A stretch of DNA of 64,000 bases. It comes from Streptococcus vicugnae. Its GTDB lineage: Bacteria; Bacillota; Bacilli; Lactobacillales; Streptococcaceae. The DNA lies in assembly GCF_016461705.1 (NCBI RefSeq), contig NZ_JAEMHW010000003.1, positions 62,001 to 126,000 of the forward strand, in the 5' to 3' direction. Position 1 is the first letter of the stretch, and every line of letters begins with the position of its first letter. A program made the position numbers and the translations under genes. Positions 8,512-17,478 of this stretch are shown piece after piece. The notes beneath the pieces are model-generated. The model saw only the letters and a list, made by a program, of their open reading frames with translations, did no database searches and had not been told where the DNA came from.

Positions 8512-9963
8512 ATGAATAAAAAACTCGTCGGATCATTAACAGCGCTAGCTTTGCTTACTGGTGCTGTGTCAGCTCATGAGGTAAAAGCTGATGCTATTGT
8601 TTCAGGGAATACTTATAAAATCACAGCTAGACATAGCGGAAAAGTTCTAGATGTTGCTCGTGGGGCAAAAAATGCGGGCGCTAATGTCCAACAATGGGAT
8701 GATACTAACGGTACCAATCAAAAATGGACAGTCGTTGATACAGGAGACGGTTATTACAAATTGGTATCAGTGAACAGCGGAAAAGTTCTCGACGTCGCTT
8801 CTGCAGCAACTTACGATGGTGCAAATGTTCAGCAATGGGATGATACTAACGGAACTTACCAAAAATGGAAAATCGTTGATAATGGTGATGGCTCTTACAA
8901 GTTAGTCTCAGCAGTTAGCGGAAAAGTTCTTGACGTCGCTTACGGTGCGACAAATGCAGGCGCTAATGTCCAACAGTGGTCAGACACCAATGGCACAAAC
9001 CAAAAATGGGAATTCACAAAAGTAAATGATGGTGGAAATACTAACCCTTCTGACACAACACCTACTACGACAACTGGTTTCCACACTAGTGGCACAACAC
9101 TTTACGATGCCAAAGGAAATCCATTTATCATGCGTGGTATCAACTACCCATATGCTTGGTATAAAGGACAAGAAGATACTGCTATCCCTGCAATCGCAAG
9201 AACAGGTGCCAACTGTATTCGCATCGTCATGGGTGACGGGCAACAATACAGCAAAACATCACTTGCTGAAATTCAAAAATTATTGCAACTTTGTAAAGAC
9301 AACCACTTGATTGCAATCGTTGAAGCACACGATGCTACGGGTTCTGATAACATCCAAGATTTGGAAAATGCGGCAAATTATTGGATTGAAATGAAAAACG
9401 CCCTCATTGGAAACGAAGCAAATGTTATTTTGAACATTGCTAATGAATGGGCTGGTTCTTGGGATAGTTCTACTTGGGCAGCAGGTTATCAACAAGTTAT
9501 CCCAAAACTTCGTAACGCTGGTATTAAAAACACTATCATGGTTGATTGTGCTGGCTGGGGACAATATCCAAAATCAATCGCAGATGCTGGCCAAAGCGTC
9601 GTCCAATCCGATTCAGAACACAACCTTATTTTCTCAATCCATATGTACGAATACGCTGGTGCCTACGGTGCTGTACAAAACAATATTGACTCATCATTAG
9701 CCGTTGGTGCACCACTTTGTATCGGTGAATTTGGTATCAAACACACTAATGGTCCTATCGATTACAAGACTATCATGAGCTACTCTCAAGCCAAAGGTGT
9801 CGGCTATCTAGGCTGGTCTTGGAAAGGAAATAGCAGCGAGCTTGCTTACCTCGATATGGTTCAAGACTGGGCTGGCACACAATTAACCGAACAAGGTAAT
9901 GCTATTCTTAACGACCAAAATGGTATCAAAAATACGTCAAAATCTTGTAGCATTTTTGACTAA
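8512..9963 (+). CDS. Secreted GH5 (subfamily 8-like) beta-mannanase with N-terminal ricin-type lectin domain
   Basis: A 483-residue secreted enzyme. A signal peptide (1 to about 27, ending AVSAHEVKADA) is followed by a ricin B-type domain (about 30-172). That domain has three internal repeats, each with SGKVLDVA and a QQW-DTNGT-QKW core. A Thr/Pro linker (about 175-193) joins it to a GH5 catalytic domain (about 194-470). The acid/base is E312 in IANEW and the nucleophile E406 in CIGEFG; EAHDATG and HMYEYAG match bacterial GH5_8 mannanases. There is no LPXTG, so it should be released or held through the lectin domain. The last residues, SKSCSIFD, have no obvious role. RBS AGGAG precedes the ATG. 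It probably cleaves beta-1,4-mannan or glucomannan outside the cell; cellulase activity is less likely. Confidence 0.88.
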   Translation: MNKKLVGSLTALALLTGAVSAHEVKADAIVSGNTYKITARHSGKVLDVARGAKNAGANVQQWDDTNGTNQKWTVVDTGDGYYKLVSVNSGKVLDVASAATYDGANVQQWDDTNGTYQKWKIVDNGDGSYKLVSAVSGKVLDVAYGATNAGANVQQWSDTNGTNQKWEFTKVNDGGNTNPSDTTPTTTTGFHTSGTTLYDAKGNPFIMRGINYPYAWYKGQEDTAIPAIARTGANCIRIVMGDGQQYSKTSLAEIQKLLQLCKDNHLIAIVEAHDATGSDNIQDLENAANYWIEMKNALIGNEANVILNIANEWAGSWDSSTWAAGYQQVIPKLRNAGIKNTIMVDCAGWGQYPKSIADAGQSVVQSDSEHNLIFSIHMYEYAGAYGAVQNNIDSSLAVGAPLCIGEFGIKHTNGPIDYKTIMSYSQAKGVGYLGWSWKGNSSELAYLDMVQDWAGTQLTEQGNAILNDQNGIKNTSKSCSIFD

Positions 9964-9990
9964 ATCATGCATTAGCTAATACTACCCACA

Positions 9991-10030
9991 TTAAGAGCCT
10001 GAGGCAAAAACTTCAGGCTCTTATATTTTA
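9991..10030 (+). terminator. Mannanase terminator
   Basis: Stem AAGAGCCTGA / TCAGGCTCTT followed by ATATTTTA, about 30 bp after the stop codon. Confidence 0.85.
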
Positions 10031-10097
10031 ACGTGTGAGAAAGCTTGCTTCCTCGACTATTTATTTTTGACATAGAATTTAAAATTTTCTGAATATT

Positions 10098-10106
10098 TGA
10101 TATAAT
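10098..10106 (+). promoter_or_regulatory. Extended -10 promoter of panBCD
   Basis: TGA-TATAAT is a perfect extended -10, about 60 bp upstream of panB. TTGACA occurs at 10067-10072, but that is too far away to act as its -35. Confidence 0.6.
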
Positions 10107-10165
10107 GTTAGCTAGACATGTTTTATTCTAAAAGTTTTTGTGGCTTTTGGTGAAAGGAGACTCTC

Positions 10166-10993
10166 ATGAAAAATACCGTATTGAGCTTTCAAAAAGCTAA
10201 AGCAGACGGTAAAAAGTTAACCATGTTAACCGCCTACGACTACTCAACAGCAAAGTTAATCGATAGCACTGGTGTCAACAGCATTCTTGTTGGCGACTCT
10301 CTTGGGAATGTCATGTTAGGGTACGATGATACCATTTCAGTCACTATGGAAGATATGATTCACCATGGTAAGGCTGTATGCCGCGGCGCTAAAAATGCTT
10401 TGGTCATCGTAGACATGCCATTTATGTCTTATCAAGTTTCTGTTGAGAAAGCTGTGGAAAATGCTGGGCGTTTGATGAAAGAGACTCACTGCCAAGCAGT
10501 CAAATTAGAAGGCGGCAAAAGTGTCTGCCCACAAATTAAAGCGATGGTTGATGCAGGAATCCCAGTTTGTGCTCACCTTGGTCTAACCCCTCAGCACATC
10601 AATGCTTTTGGTGGTTTTAAAGTTCAAGCTAAAACCGAAGATGCTGCCAAACAACTTTTAGAAGATGCTAAAGCCGTTCAAGAAGCTGGTGCTTTTGCAG
10701 TGGTTCTTGAAGCTATCCCCGCTAAGCTAGCTCAACTTGTTACTAAGCAGCTCAATATCCCGACAATCGGAATCGGCGCTGGCAATCAAACAGATGGTCA
10801 AGTGCTAGTTTATGCTGATTTATTAGGATTATTCTCTGATTTCACACCAAAATTCGTCAAACGCTACGCTAATATTGGTGCACTCATTTCAGATGCCGTT
10901 ACATCTTATATCGAAGATGTAGCCAATCAAAAATTTCCAACACCTGATAATGAATATCACATTGATGACAGTATTATTGAAAAACTCTACTAA
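10166..10993 (+). CDS. panB: 3-methyl-2-oxobutanoate hydroxymethyltransferase
   Basis: A 275-residue PanB of standard length. It transfers a hydroxymethyl group from 5,10-methylene-tetrahydrofolate to 2-oxoisovalerate to give ketopantoate, the first committed step of pantothenate synthesis. Family segments seen are [51 protein letters not shown] and [15 protein letters not shown]. The ATG has a strong AAAGGAG. It is the first gene of panB-panC-panD on the plus strand with gaps of 23 and 12 bp. Many streptococci lack this set and import pantothenate, so the operon is a useful lineage marker. Confidence 0.95.
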   Translation: MKNTVLSFQKAKADGKKLTMLTAYDYSTAKLIDSTGVNSILVGDSLGNVMLGYDDTISVTMEDMIHHGKAVCRGAKNALVIVDMPFMSYQVSVEKAVENAGRLMKETHCQAVKLEGGKSVCPQIKAMVDAGIPVCAHLGLTPQHINAFGGFKVQAKTEDAAKQLLEDAKAVQEAGAFAVVLEAIPAKLAQLVTKQLNIPTIGIGAGNQTDGQVLVYADLLGLFSDFTPKFVKRYANIGALISDAVTSYIEDVANQKFPTPDNEYHIDDSIIEKLY

Positions 10994-11016
10994 TTAGAAA
11001 AGAGGCATGACATTAC

Positions 11017-11859
11017 ATGAAAATCGTTCACACTGTTGAAGACGTTAGAAAAGCTGTTCAAGCTTGGAAAGCAGAGGGAAAAACTATTGGACTTGTTCCT
11101 ACCATGGGTTACCTACACGAAGGACATAAGAGCTTGATTGACAAAGCTGTTGCCGAAAACGACCACGTTGTTGTCAGCGTTTTTGTCAATCCCATTCAAT
11201 TTGCTCCGACTGAAGATCTTGAAAGCTACCCACGTGATTTAGAGCAAGATGCTAAACTCTGTGAAGCAGCTGGTGCTAGCCTGATTTTCAATCCAGAACC
11301 TAGCGACATGTACTCTCCTACTTTTTCAAGTTTCATTGACATGTCAACATTGACAAAAGGTCTTTGCGGGAAAACACGTCCAATTCACTTTCGTGGCGTT
11401 TGTACCGTTGTTGGAAAACTCTTCAATATTGTCGAGCCAAATAAAGCTTACTTTGGTCAAAAAGATGCGCAGCAACTCGCTGTTATCAAACACATGGTTG
11501 AAGATTTAAACTTCAACCTTGAAATCGTTGGCTGTCCAATTGTCCGTGAGGCTGATGGTCTGGCTAAAAGTTCTCGTAATACTTATCTCTCAGCTGATGA
11601 ACGAAAAGCTGCGCTAGTTCTCTCACAAAGTTTGGCACTCGCTGAAAAAATGATTAATGACGGTGAAAAAGACACTAACAAATTAAAACAAGCCATGACA
11701 ACTTTCATCGAAAAAGAACCTTTGGCTAAAATCGATTATGTAGAATTTGTCGACTGGAAGACGCTTGAACCTGTCAGCGAAATTGAACGTCCTGTTCTCA
11801 ATGCTATCGCTGTCTATATCGGCAAAACACGCTTAATCGACAATCACATTTACGAGTAA
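11017..11859 (+). CDS. panC: Pantothenate synthetase (pantoate-beta-alanine ligase)
   Basis: A 280-residue PanC. It condenses pantoate and beta-alanine with ATP to give pantothenate. The nucleotidyltransferase HIGH-type motif lies in LVPTMGYLHEGHKSLI (about 26-41). Substrate loops follow in VSVFVNPIQFAPTEDLESYPRD and FGQKDAQQLAVI, and the KMSKS-like segment is LAKSSRNTYLS. No key residue appears to be missing. It is the middle gene of the panBCD operon, with a moderate GAGG RBS upstream of the ATG. Confidence 0.95.
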   Translation: MKIVHTVEDVRKAVQAWKAEGKTIGLVPTMGYLHEGHKSLIDKAVAENDHVVVSVFVNPIQFAPTEDLESYPRDLEQDAKLCEAAGASLIFNPEPSDMYSPTFSSFIDMSTLTKGLCGKTRPIHFRGVCTVVGKLFNIVEPNKAYFGQKDAQQLAVIKHMVEDLNFNLEIVGCPIVREADGLAKSSRNTYLSADERKAALVLSQSLALAEKMINDGEKDTNKLKQAMTTFIEKEPLAKIDYVEFVDWKTLEPVSEIERPVLNAIAVYIGKTRLIDNHIYE

Positions 11860-11871
11860 GGGAGAAAAAAC

Positions 11872-12273
11872 GTGCACATTCAAATGCTAAAATCAAAAAT
11901 CCACCGCGCTGTGGTTACAGGTGCTGAAGTGGATTATGTTGGAAGTATCACCGTTGACCCAGAATTATTTGAAACAGCTGGAATGGTAGAATACGAAAAA
12001 GTTCAAATTGCTGATGTCGAAACAGGTAGCCGCTTAGAAACTTACATCATCGCTGGCGAACCTGGTAAAGGCGAAATTTGCCTAAATGGTGCAGCAGCAA
12101 AACTCGTTAACGTTGGCGACCACGTTATCATCATGTCATACGCTGACCTTACGCCAGAAGAAGCTAAAACGCATAAACCGCGTGTTGTCTTCGTTAATGA
12201 AAAAAATCAACTCACGCGCTTCACACACTATGAAAAAGCTGGGCGTTTGTATGACCTTGAAGTTGAAAAATAA
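11872..12273 (+). CDS. panD: Aspartate 1-decarboxylase precursor
   Basis: A 133-residue pyruvoyl-dependent enzyme that makes beta-alanine from aspartate for PanC. The self-cleavage site is the Gly24-Ser25 bond in YVGSITVD; Ser25 becomes the pyruvoyl group. The catalytic region [11 protein letters not shown] is intact. The start is a GTG at 11872, preceded by AAGGGAG. Homology supports it, because PanD proteins begin [13 protein letters not shown]; the in-frame ATG four codons later is less likely. It is the last gene of panBCD, followed by a shared bidirectional terminator. Confidence 0.95.
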   Translation: MHIQMLKSKIHRAVVTGAEVDYVGSITVDPELFETAGMVEYEKVQIADVETGSRLETYIIAGEPGKGEICLNGAAAKLVNVGDHVIIMSYADLTPEEAKTHKPRVVFVNEKNQLTRFTHYEKAGRLYDLEVEK

Positions 12274-12306
12274 AAAGAAATCCGAAAATATCGGATTTCT
12301 TTTTAT
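12273..12306. terminator. Bidirectional terminator between panD and manA
   Basis: Stem AAAAAGAAATCCGA / TCGGATTTCTTTTT between convergent panD and manA. Both strands end in T runs. Confidence 0.85.
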
Positions 12307-12319
12307 TTATACTTACTTA

Positions 12320-13270
12320 TTATTTTTCATTTGGATGACTAGCGATAATTTCTAGATTACCATCAAACTTCCATGTTTTAACGTCATTGGGAAGAATGAA
12401 ATGATCTCCCTTTTTGACATTATAAACACAGTTATCCACCGTCAGACTACCTTGACCAGACAAAACACTAACCAAAAGATATGGAGCTGTTTGACTAAAA
12501 GCAACCTCACCAGACACCACCCATTTATAAACCGCAAAGAATTCATTTGACACCAAAAGGCTTGAAGTCAAGTTATCCACACCTATAGTCACAGGGGTGC
12601 TGTTAGCTGGCTCACCAATGGTCAAGACATCGATGGATTGTTTGATATGAAGATCACGAAGATTTCCAGCAGCATCTCGACGGTCAAAATCGTAGACACG
12701 ATAAGTTGTATCACTTGATTGCTGTGTTTCCAAAATCAAAATGCCTTTACCAATGGCATGCATTGTGCCACTTGGTACGTAGAAGAAATCACCAGCTTTA
12801 ACTGGAACTTTTGTCAACAAGTCATCCCAGTCACCTGACTCAATCATCTGACGAAGTTCTTCTTTTGACTTAGCGTTATGACCATAGATAATCTCAGAAT
12901 CTTCATCCGCAGCAATGACATACCAGCATTCTGTTTTCCCAAGTTCTCCTTCATGCTCAAGAGCGTAAGCATCATCTGGGTGAACTTGGACACTAAGCCA
13001 ATCGTTGGCATCCAAAATTTTAGTTAACAATGGAAAGACTTCTGATTTTGGATTGCCAAAAAGCTCTTTGTGCTCACGATAAAGTTTATCTAAGCCTTGT
13101 CCTTTATAAGTCCCATTATCCACAATCGACACACCATTTGGATGAGCTGAGATTGCCCAGTATTCACCAGTCGTTTCTGTTGGAATATCGTAACCAAACT
13201 CATCACGAAGCTTAGTTCCACCCCAAATTTTATCGTACATTTGCGCTTTTAAAAATAATGGTTCTGCCAT
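12320..13270 (-). CDS. manA: Mannose-6-phosphate isomerase, class I
   Basis: A 316-residue zinc-dependent cupin isomerase that interconverts mannose-6-phosphate and fructose-6-phosphate. It starts MAEPLFLKAQMYDKIWGGTKL. Metal-site motifs include VQVHPDDAYA (about 98-107), GKTECWYV and FFYVPSGTMHAIG, and EtQQSSDTTYRVYDF follows. The length matches the short Firmicute ManA/Pmi/GmuF form. In this window it lies among mannan-type sugar genes, upstream (in minus-strand order, downstream) of the second GntR regulator. It would return mannose-6-phosphate to glycolysis. RBS AAAGGA precedes the ATG. Confidence 0.93.
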   Translation of the reverse strand: MAEPLFLKAQMYDKIWGGTKLRDEFGYDIPTETTGEYWAISAHPNGVSIVDNGTYKGQGLDKLYREHKELFGNPKSEVFPLLTKILDANDWLSVQVHPDDAYALEHEGELGKTECWYVIAADEDSEIIYGHNAKSKEELRQMIESGDWDDLLTKVPVKAGDFFYVPSGTMHAIGKGILILETQQSSDTTYRVYDFDRRDAAGNLRDLHIKQSIDVLTIGEPANSTPVTIGVDNLTSSLLVSNEFFAVYKWVVSGEVAFSQTAPYLLVSVLSGQGSLTVDNCVYNVKKGDHFILPNDVKTWKFDGNLEIIASHPNEK

Positions 13271-13287
13271 AATTTATCCTTTCTTTC

Positions 13288-13340
13288 GGGGGATTTCCCC
13301 GTTCAGCAGTTAAGCCTGGAGACTTTTCTCCAGACTTAAC
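13288..13340. repeat. Two hairpins between manA and the second gntR
   Basis: A small GGGGATTTCCCC hairpin (about 13289-13300) is followed by a 14-nt arm pair (13309-13322 and 13327-13340, GTTAAGCCTGGAGA against TCTCCAGACTTAAC) with one mismatch and a 4-nt loop. No T tract follows. It could be an RNA-processing or stabilising structure between gntR and manA. Confidence 0.6.
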
Positions 13341-13357
13341 CGTTACCCTATCGACTC

Positions 13358-14083
13358 TTAACTATTTTTAACATCTAGCAATGAATACCCGCGGACATCA
13401 TAACGATTTCGCGTACGTGAATACTCAATCGGTCTACCATTTTCCAAATAAACCACTTGCTCAACTTGCAAAATCGGGTCATCATCCTTGCAAGTAAGGT
13501 AATCTTTGTCATAGTGGTCAGGCTTTTCAGCCGTAATATGACGATAAGACCCAGCAAATTTAAGTTCCAAAGTATTCCAAAGGTAATCATAAACGGATGC
13601 TAATAAAATACTATCATCCAGACCTGGAACTAAATCGCAAGCCATGTAAGTATGCTCAAGCGCATATGGCTTACCATCTAGGAGACGTAAACGAATAATT
13701 TTATAAACTGGTGTTGTCTGATCTACCTGAAGACGTTCTGCAATTTCCGCATTGGGAAATTCAACCGTAAACTCAATAATTTGACTCGTTAATTGTCGAG
13801 GGTCATCCTTCAAATCGTTACTTAAACCATTGTAGTTGTTCAATCGAAATTTTGAATCCTCTTTGTCCCAAAATGAGGAATTCAAAACCTTGGTGCCATT
13901 TCCTTGTTTTGAAATGACCAAACCTTCGATGGTTAACATCTCAATAGCTTTTTTCACCGTCATTCGACTAACGCCAAATTCCTTTGCCAAATCAGACTGA
14001 ATCGGCAACATGGAATCAATCGGATACGTTCCATCTGAAATTCTAGCTCGAATAATCCCTGCAATCTCTTCATATTTTGACAT
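13358..14083 (-). CDS. GntR-family regulator with UTRA domain (second copy)
   Basis: A 241-residue paralogue of the regulator at 7332-8045. It has an N-terminal winged helix (LAKEFGVSRMTVKKAIEMLTIEGLVISKQGNGT) and a UTRA ligand domain (about 85-235). It lies between manA and the PTS EIIC gene on the same strand. Its own promoter appears to begin inside the 3' end of the EIIC gene. TAGACTA/AGTC-rich sequence lies in that promoter, and the same kind of motif occurs in front of the EIIC, GH1 and EIIB genes, so it is the likely regulator of this PTS. RBS GGGAG precedes the ATG. Confidence 0.85.
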   Translation of the reverse strand: MSKYEEIAGIIRARISDGTYPIDSMLPIQSDLAKEFGVSRMTVKKAIEMLTIEGLVISKQGNGTKVLNSSFWDKEDSKFRLNNYNGLSNDLKDDPRQLTSQIIEFTVEFPNAEIAERLQVDQTTPVYKIIRLRLLDGKPYALEHTYMACDLVPGLDDSILLASVYDYLWNTLELKFAGSYRHITAEKPDHYDKDYLTCKDDDPILQVEQVVYLENGRPIEYSRTRNRYDVRGYSLLDVKNS

Positions 14084-14106
14084 AGATCGCTCCCACTCTA
14101 CTTGTA

Positions 14107-14164
14107 TAGACTAATATTTTTAAACTATAGTCATATTATAGCGCAGAGTCAGGTTGTTTGTCCA
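14107..14164 (-). promoter_or_regulatory. Promoter and possible operator of the second gntR
   Basis: On the minus strand TGGACA (14159-14164) and TATAAT (14135-14140) are 18 bp apart, overlapping the end of the EIIC gene. Just downstream lie AGACTA and TATAGTC elements (14107-14134) related to the motif at the other PTS promoters. Confidence 0.5.
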
Positions 14165-15404
14165 GCATATGCAAGAATGGTAACCAAATACAGCCAACAA
14201 TCAAGCAGTCAACAATTTGAAGAAGTCCACCAGCAAGTGAGTTTGTCGCAATCATTCCACTAAAGAAGACTGGAACAGTCCAAGGAACTGAAACCCCTGT
14301 TGGTGCAGGAACAAGACCAATTGACATCACAAAGTAGTTAAGGGCTGTGACAATAATTGGTGAGATGACCCATGGAATAAGAATTGTAGCATTCAAAACG
14401 ATTGGCAACCCAAAGATAACAGGCTCATTAACGTTAAAGATACCAGCCCCAAGTGCCAAACGACCAACATCACGATATTGTTTTTTCTTCATGATAAAGG
14501 CCATGATAATAACAACTGCAAGCGTCATTCCTGAACCACCAAGACCAACAGTAAATGTTTCCATGAATGGTTTTGAAATAATATGAGGAAGGTGTTCACC
14601 TGCCTTGTAAGCTTCCAAGTTTTCAAACATCAAAGTATTCCAAACAGGGTCCATGACTGAATTTACAAGAATTTGACCGTGAAGACCAAAGAACCATAGG
14701 AATTGAATAAAGAAGATTGCAACCAAAGTTGCCCAGATACTACTTCCAAGACCAACAAGCGGAACTTGAATAACGTTATAAATCACATCGTGAAGATTTG
14801 TTTTGAAACCAACTGTCACAACAGCATTAATCGCTGTAAAGACAGATAGGGTCAAAATAGCTGGAATCAAAGCTGCAAAAGACTTAGCAACTGCAGGCGG
14901 TACACTGTCAGGCATTTTAATTTGCCATCCTTTTTTGCTCGTGCGACTGTAAATTTCAGCAGCAAGAAAAGCAACAATCATCCCAAGAAACATTCCTTTT
15001 GCACCAAGGCGATCAAGACTCAAAACACTTGAAACTTTTTCGCCACCATCACTTGTTGTGAAAAACGGTGTCAAAATAAGGAAACTTGCAAATGAAATAG
15101 CACCCCCAAAAATACCTTCAACATCGTAAGATTTAGAAAGATAATAACCAATACCAAAAGTAACGAAGACTGTCATAATCGACATGGTAGCACTTTGACC
15201 ACTACCAAGCAGGTCGTTTAAAAGCGCTTTCGTGCCATCGTTTAAAAAAGGAAGGTTACAAATAACCACGACAATTGACCCAAACATGGTCAAGGGGAAG
15301 GCAAGCATAAAGGCATCACGCAAAATCGATAAATAACGATTTGAAGCGAGCTTGTTTGCCAAAGGCAAAAGTTTGTCACTGATAGCATCTAGAAACTTGT
15401 TCAT
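14136..15404 (-). CDS. PTS EIIC, lactose/cellobiose family (oligo-beta-glycoside permease)
   Basis: A 422-residue polytopic membrane protein of the Lac/Cel EIIC family with about ten hydrophobic segments. The family loop GIFNVNEPVIFGLPIVLN (about 315-335) contains the conserved Asn-Glu-Pro of the sugar site. The start chosen is the ATG at 15404 behind AGAGGAG; an upstream in-frame start at 15422 overlaps that RBS. It imports a disaccharide with phosphorylation, using the separate EIIA (17142) and EIIB (17479). It is divergent from the GH1 gene. The mannan context suggests mannobiose or glucomannan disaccharides (GmuC-like); cellobiose is the alternative. Confidence 0.85.
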   Translation of the reverse strand: MNKFLDAISDKLLPLANKLASNRYLSILRDAFMLAFPLTMFGSIVVVICNLPFLNDGTKALLNDLLGSGQSATMSIMTVFVTFGIGYYLSKSYDVEGIFGGAISFASFLILTPFFTTSDGGEKVSSVLSLDRLGAKGMFLGMIVAFLAAEIYSRTSKKGWQIKMPDSVPPAVAKSFAALIPAILTLSVFTAINAVVTVGFKTNLHDVIYNVIQVPLVGLGSSIWATLVAIFFIQFLWFFGLHGQILVNSVMDPVWNTLMFENLEAYKAGEHLPHIISKPFMETFTVGLGGSGMTLAVVIIMAFIMKKKQYRDVGRLALGAGIFNVNEPVIFGLPIVLNATILIPWVISPIIVTALNYFVMSIGLVPAPTGVSVPWTVPVFFSGMIATNSLAGGLLQIVDCLIVGCIWLPFLHMLDKQPDSAL

Positions 15405-15442
15405 AAACACTCCTCTTTCCATTTATTTGTTTTTACATTATC

Positions 15443-15517
15443 ATTATAACTTATTTTTCATAAAAGTCTAGTCTTTTTATATAAAAATATTGTCTTTTAA
15501 TTTTAAAAGTGTATAAT
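15443..15517. promoter_or_regulatory. Divergent promoters of EIIC and GH1 with a shared operator
   Basis: EIIC promoter (minus): TAGACT (15465-15470), 16 bp, TATAAT (15443-15448). GH1 promoter (plus): TTGTCT (15490-15495), 16 bp, TATAAT (15512-15517). The sequence AAGTCTAGTCTTTT starting at about 15464 overlaps the EIIC -35. The same 14-mer overlaps the -35 of the EIIB promoter at 17884-17897. Confidence 0.75.
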
Positions 15518-15554
15518 TGTACTTGTAAAACCAAAACTTATTAAGGAGAATCCT

Positions 15555-16955
15555 ATGGCAACTTACACTTTTCCAGAAGATTTCTGGTGGGGAGCTGCGA
15601 CATCTGGACCTCAAAGTGAAGGACGTTTCAATAAGAAACATGCTAATATGTTTGATTATTGGTATGAAATTGAACCTGAAGCTTTTTACAACCAAGTTGG
15701 ACCAGACACAGCCTCTAACTTCTACAATAGTTATAAAGAAGATATTGCTCTAATGAAAAAAGTCGGTTTAAATAGTGTCCGTACTTCTATTCAATGGACA
15801 CGTTTGATCGATGACCTTGAAAAAAACACTGTCAACCAAGATGCAGTAGACTTCTACAATAAAGTCATTGATTGCTTTATCGAAAATGGTATTCGTCCAA
15901 TCATGAACCTACACCACTTCGACTTACCAGTCGAACTTTATCATAAATATGGTGGTTGGGAGTCACGTCATGTGGTTGACCTTTATGTTGGTTTTGCTGA
16001 ACAAGCTTTCAAGGCTTTCGGTGACCGTGTTAAAGATTGGACCACTCATAACGAACCAATGGTCGTTGTCGACGGTGAATACCTATATCAATTCCACTAT
16101 CCAAAATTAGTTGATGGTAAAAAAGCTGTCCAAGTCGCTTACAACTTGAATATCGCATCCGCAAAAGCCATCGCTAAATTCAGAGAACTTGGCTTAGACA
16201 AAGACGGTGGTCGCATTGGTACAGTTTTAAACTTAACACCAACTTATGCTGCTTCTGATTCTAAAGAAGACCAAGCTGCTGCACACTTTGCTGAACTTTG
16301 GAATAACAAAATGTTCCTTGAACCGGCTATCAATGGACATTTCCCAGAAGAACTTGAAGAAGTTCTCAAAAAAGATGGTGTCATCTGGCAAACAGAACCT
16401 GAAGATGCTCAAATTCTTAAAGAAAATACCATTGATTTCTTAGGTGTTAACTTCTATCACCCAAATCGTGTAAAAGCACCAGACATCGCACCAAATTCTG
16501 TCGGAGCTTGGATGCCAAATCGTTATTATGACGAATACCATATGCCAGGACGTCGCATGAATATTGATAAAGGCTGGGAAATTTACCCAGAAGCTATTTA
16601 TGATATCGCCATTAACATCCGCGACAACTACAATAATATTCCTTGGTTCGTCTCTGAAAATGGTATGGGAGTCTCTCGCGAGGAACGCTTCATGGATGAA
16701 AACGGTCAAGTCCAAGACGACTACCGCATTGATTTCATCAAAGAACACCTTGCTTGCCTTCACCGTGGTATCCAAGAAGGTTCAAATTGCTTTGGTTACC
16801 ATCTTTGGACACCAATTGACTGCTGGTCTTGGATGAATGCTTACCGTAACCGCTACGGATTCATCTCAAATAACATCCACACTCAAATCAAAACCATTAA
16901 AAAATCAGGTGAATGGTTCAAACAAGTCACTATCGATAATGGTTTTACCGATTAA
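15555..16955 (+). CDS. GH1 6-phospho-beta-glycosidase
   Basis: A 466-residue family 1 glycosidase without a signal peptide, so it is cytoplasmic. The N-terminal FPEDFWWGAATSGPQSEG is the GH1 start signature. The acid/base is E167 in THNEP and the nucleophile E368 in WFVSENGMG. It would hydrolyse the 6-phosphorylated disaccharide delivered by the neighbouring PTS into a hexose and a hexose-6-phosphate. It is divergent from EIIC and convergent with EIIA. B. subtilis GmuD is the closest functional parallel by context. Whether glucose or mannose is preferred in each subsite cannot be read from the sequence. RBS AAGGAG precedes the ATG. Confidence 0.88.
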   Translation: MATYTFPEDFWWGAATSGPQSEGRFNKKHANMFDYWYEIEPEAFYNQVGPDTASNFYNSYKEDIALMKKVGLNSVRTSIQWTRLIDDLEKNTVNQDAVDFYNKVIDCFIENGIRPIMNLHHFDLPVELYHKYGGWESRHVVDLYVGFAEQAFKAFGDRVKDWTTHNEPMVVVDGEYLYQFHYPKLVDGKKAVQVAYNLNIASAKAIAKFRELGLDKDGGRIGTVLNLTPTYAASDSKEDQAAAHFAELWNNKMFLEPAINGHFPEELEEVLKKDGVIWQTEPEDAQILKENTIDFLGVNFYHPNRVKAPDIAPNSVGAWMPNRYYDEYHMPGRRMNIDKGWEIYPEAIYDIAINIRDNYNNIPWFVSENGMGVSREERFMDENGQVQDDYRIDFIKEHLACLHRGIQEGSNCFGYHLWTPIDCWSWMNAYRNRYGFISNNIHTQIKTIKKSGEWFKQVTIDNGFTD

Positions 16956-17055
16956 TCCCTCCTAATCCTATATTTCAATCCTCCAATTAAAATTAATATT
17001 TATGATTATCACCCATCCTCGGTAATCAAAACTTCTATCCTTTTATTAATTCAAA

Positions 17056-17096
17056 CAAAAAGCTCCCTTCCTCTAACCAAGGAAGGGAGTTTTTGA
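17056..17096 (+). terminator. GH1 terminator
   Basis: Stem AAAAAGCTCCCTTCC / GGAAGGGAGTTTTT with a T run, between convergent GH1 and EIIA. Confidence 0.85.
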
Positions 17097-17103
17097 TGAT
17101 GAT

Positions 17104-17130
17104 AAAAAGAGCGAGTTTGTCACTCGCTCA
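17104..17130 (-). terminator. EIIA terminator
   Basis: Stem GAGCGAG / CTCGCTC followed on the minus strand by TTTTTATC, just past the EIIA stop codon. Confidence 0.8.
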
Positions 17131-17141
17131 TCTAATTTCAG

Positions 17142-17462
17142 TTATTTAAGTGCAAATCTTTGATACATTCCCATCATCTCGATAGCAACTTCTTTCAAAG
17201 TCATTGTTGTCATCAAATGATCTTGGGCATGTACCATGATAATTTCAATTTTAATTTCGGTACCGCTTGCATATTTCTGCAACAAATCTGTTTGAGCATG
17301 GTGAGCCTGTAATAATTCTTCGTCAGCAGCAGCTAATTTTTCTTCCACCACTTCAAATTTACTTTCTTTCATGGCATCAAACGCTTCATGAACGTAAGTT
17401 CTAGCTGTTCCACTGTGTAAAATAATCTCAAAAGCGGCTAATTGTAATTCTTCTTCTGTCAT
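17142..17462 (-). CDS. PTS EIIA, lactose/cellobiose family
   Basis: A 106-residue all-helical EIIA that carries phosphate from HPr to EIIB. The family segment LAAADEELLQAHHAQTDLLQKYA contains the phospho-acceptor His in HHAQT, and the C-terminal VHAQDHLMTT is typical of the trimer metal site. The start chosen is the ATG at 17462 behind GAGGG; a TTG three codons upstream is possible. It is separated by 16 bp from the EIIB gene and forms an operon with it. It completes the PTS whose EIIC is at 14136. Confidence 0.9.
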   Translation of the reverse strand: MTEEELQLAAFEIILHSGTARTYVHEAFDAMKESKFEVVEEKLAAADEELLQAHHAQTDLLQKYASGTEIKIEIIMVHAQDHLMTTMTLKEVAIEMMGMYQRFALK

Positions 17463-17478
17463 ATCTTGCAATCCCTCA

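Noticed and set aside
8600..9020. Threefold DNA repeat inside the mannanase gene
   Set aside because: The repeats are the three subdomains of the ricin B-type lectin fold, which is normal for that domain.
10067..10106. TTGACA as the -35 of the panBCD TATAAT
   Set aside because: The spacing is 28 bp, far from 17. The extended -10 explains the promoter without it.
13289..13340. Terminator between gntR and manA
   Set aside because: The stem is strong but no T tract follows on the minus strand, and the gene order favours cotranscription. It is listed only as hairpins.
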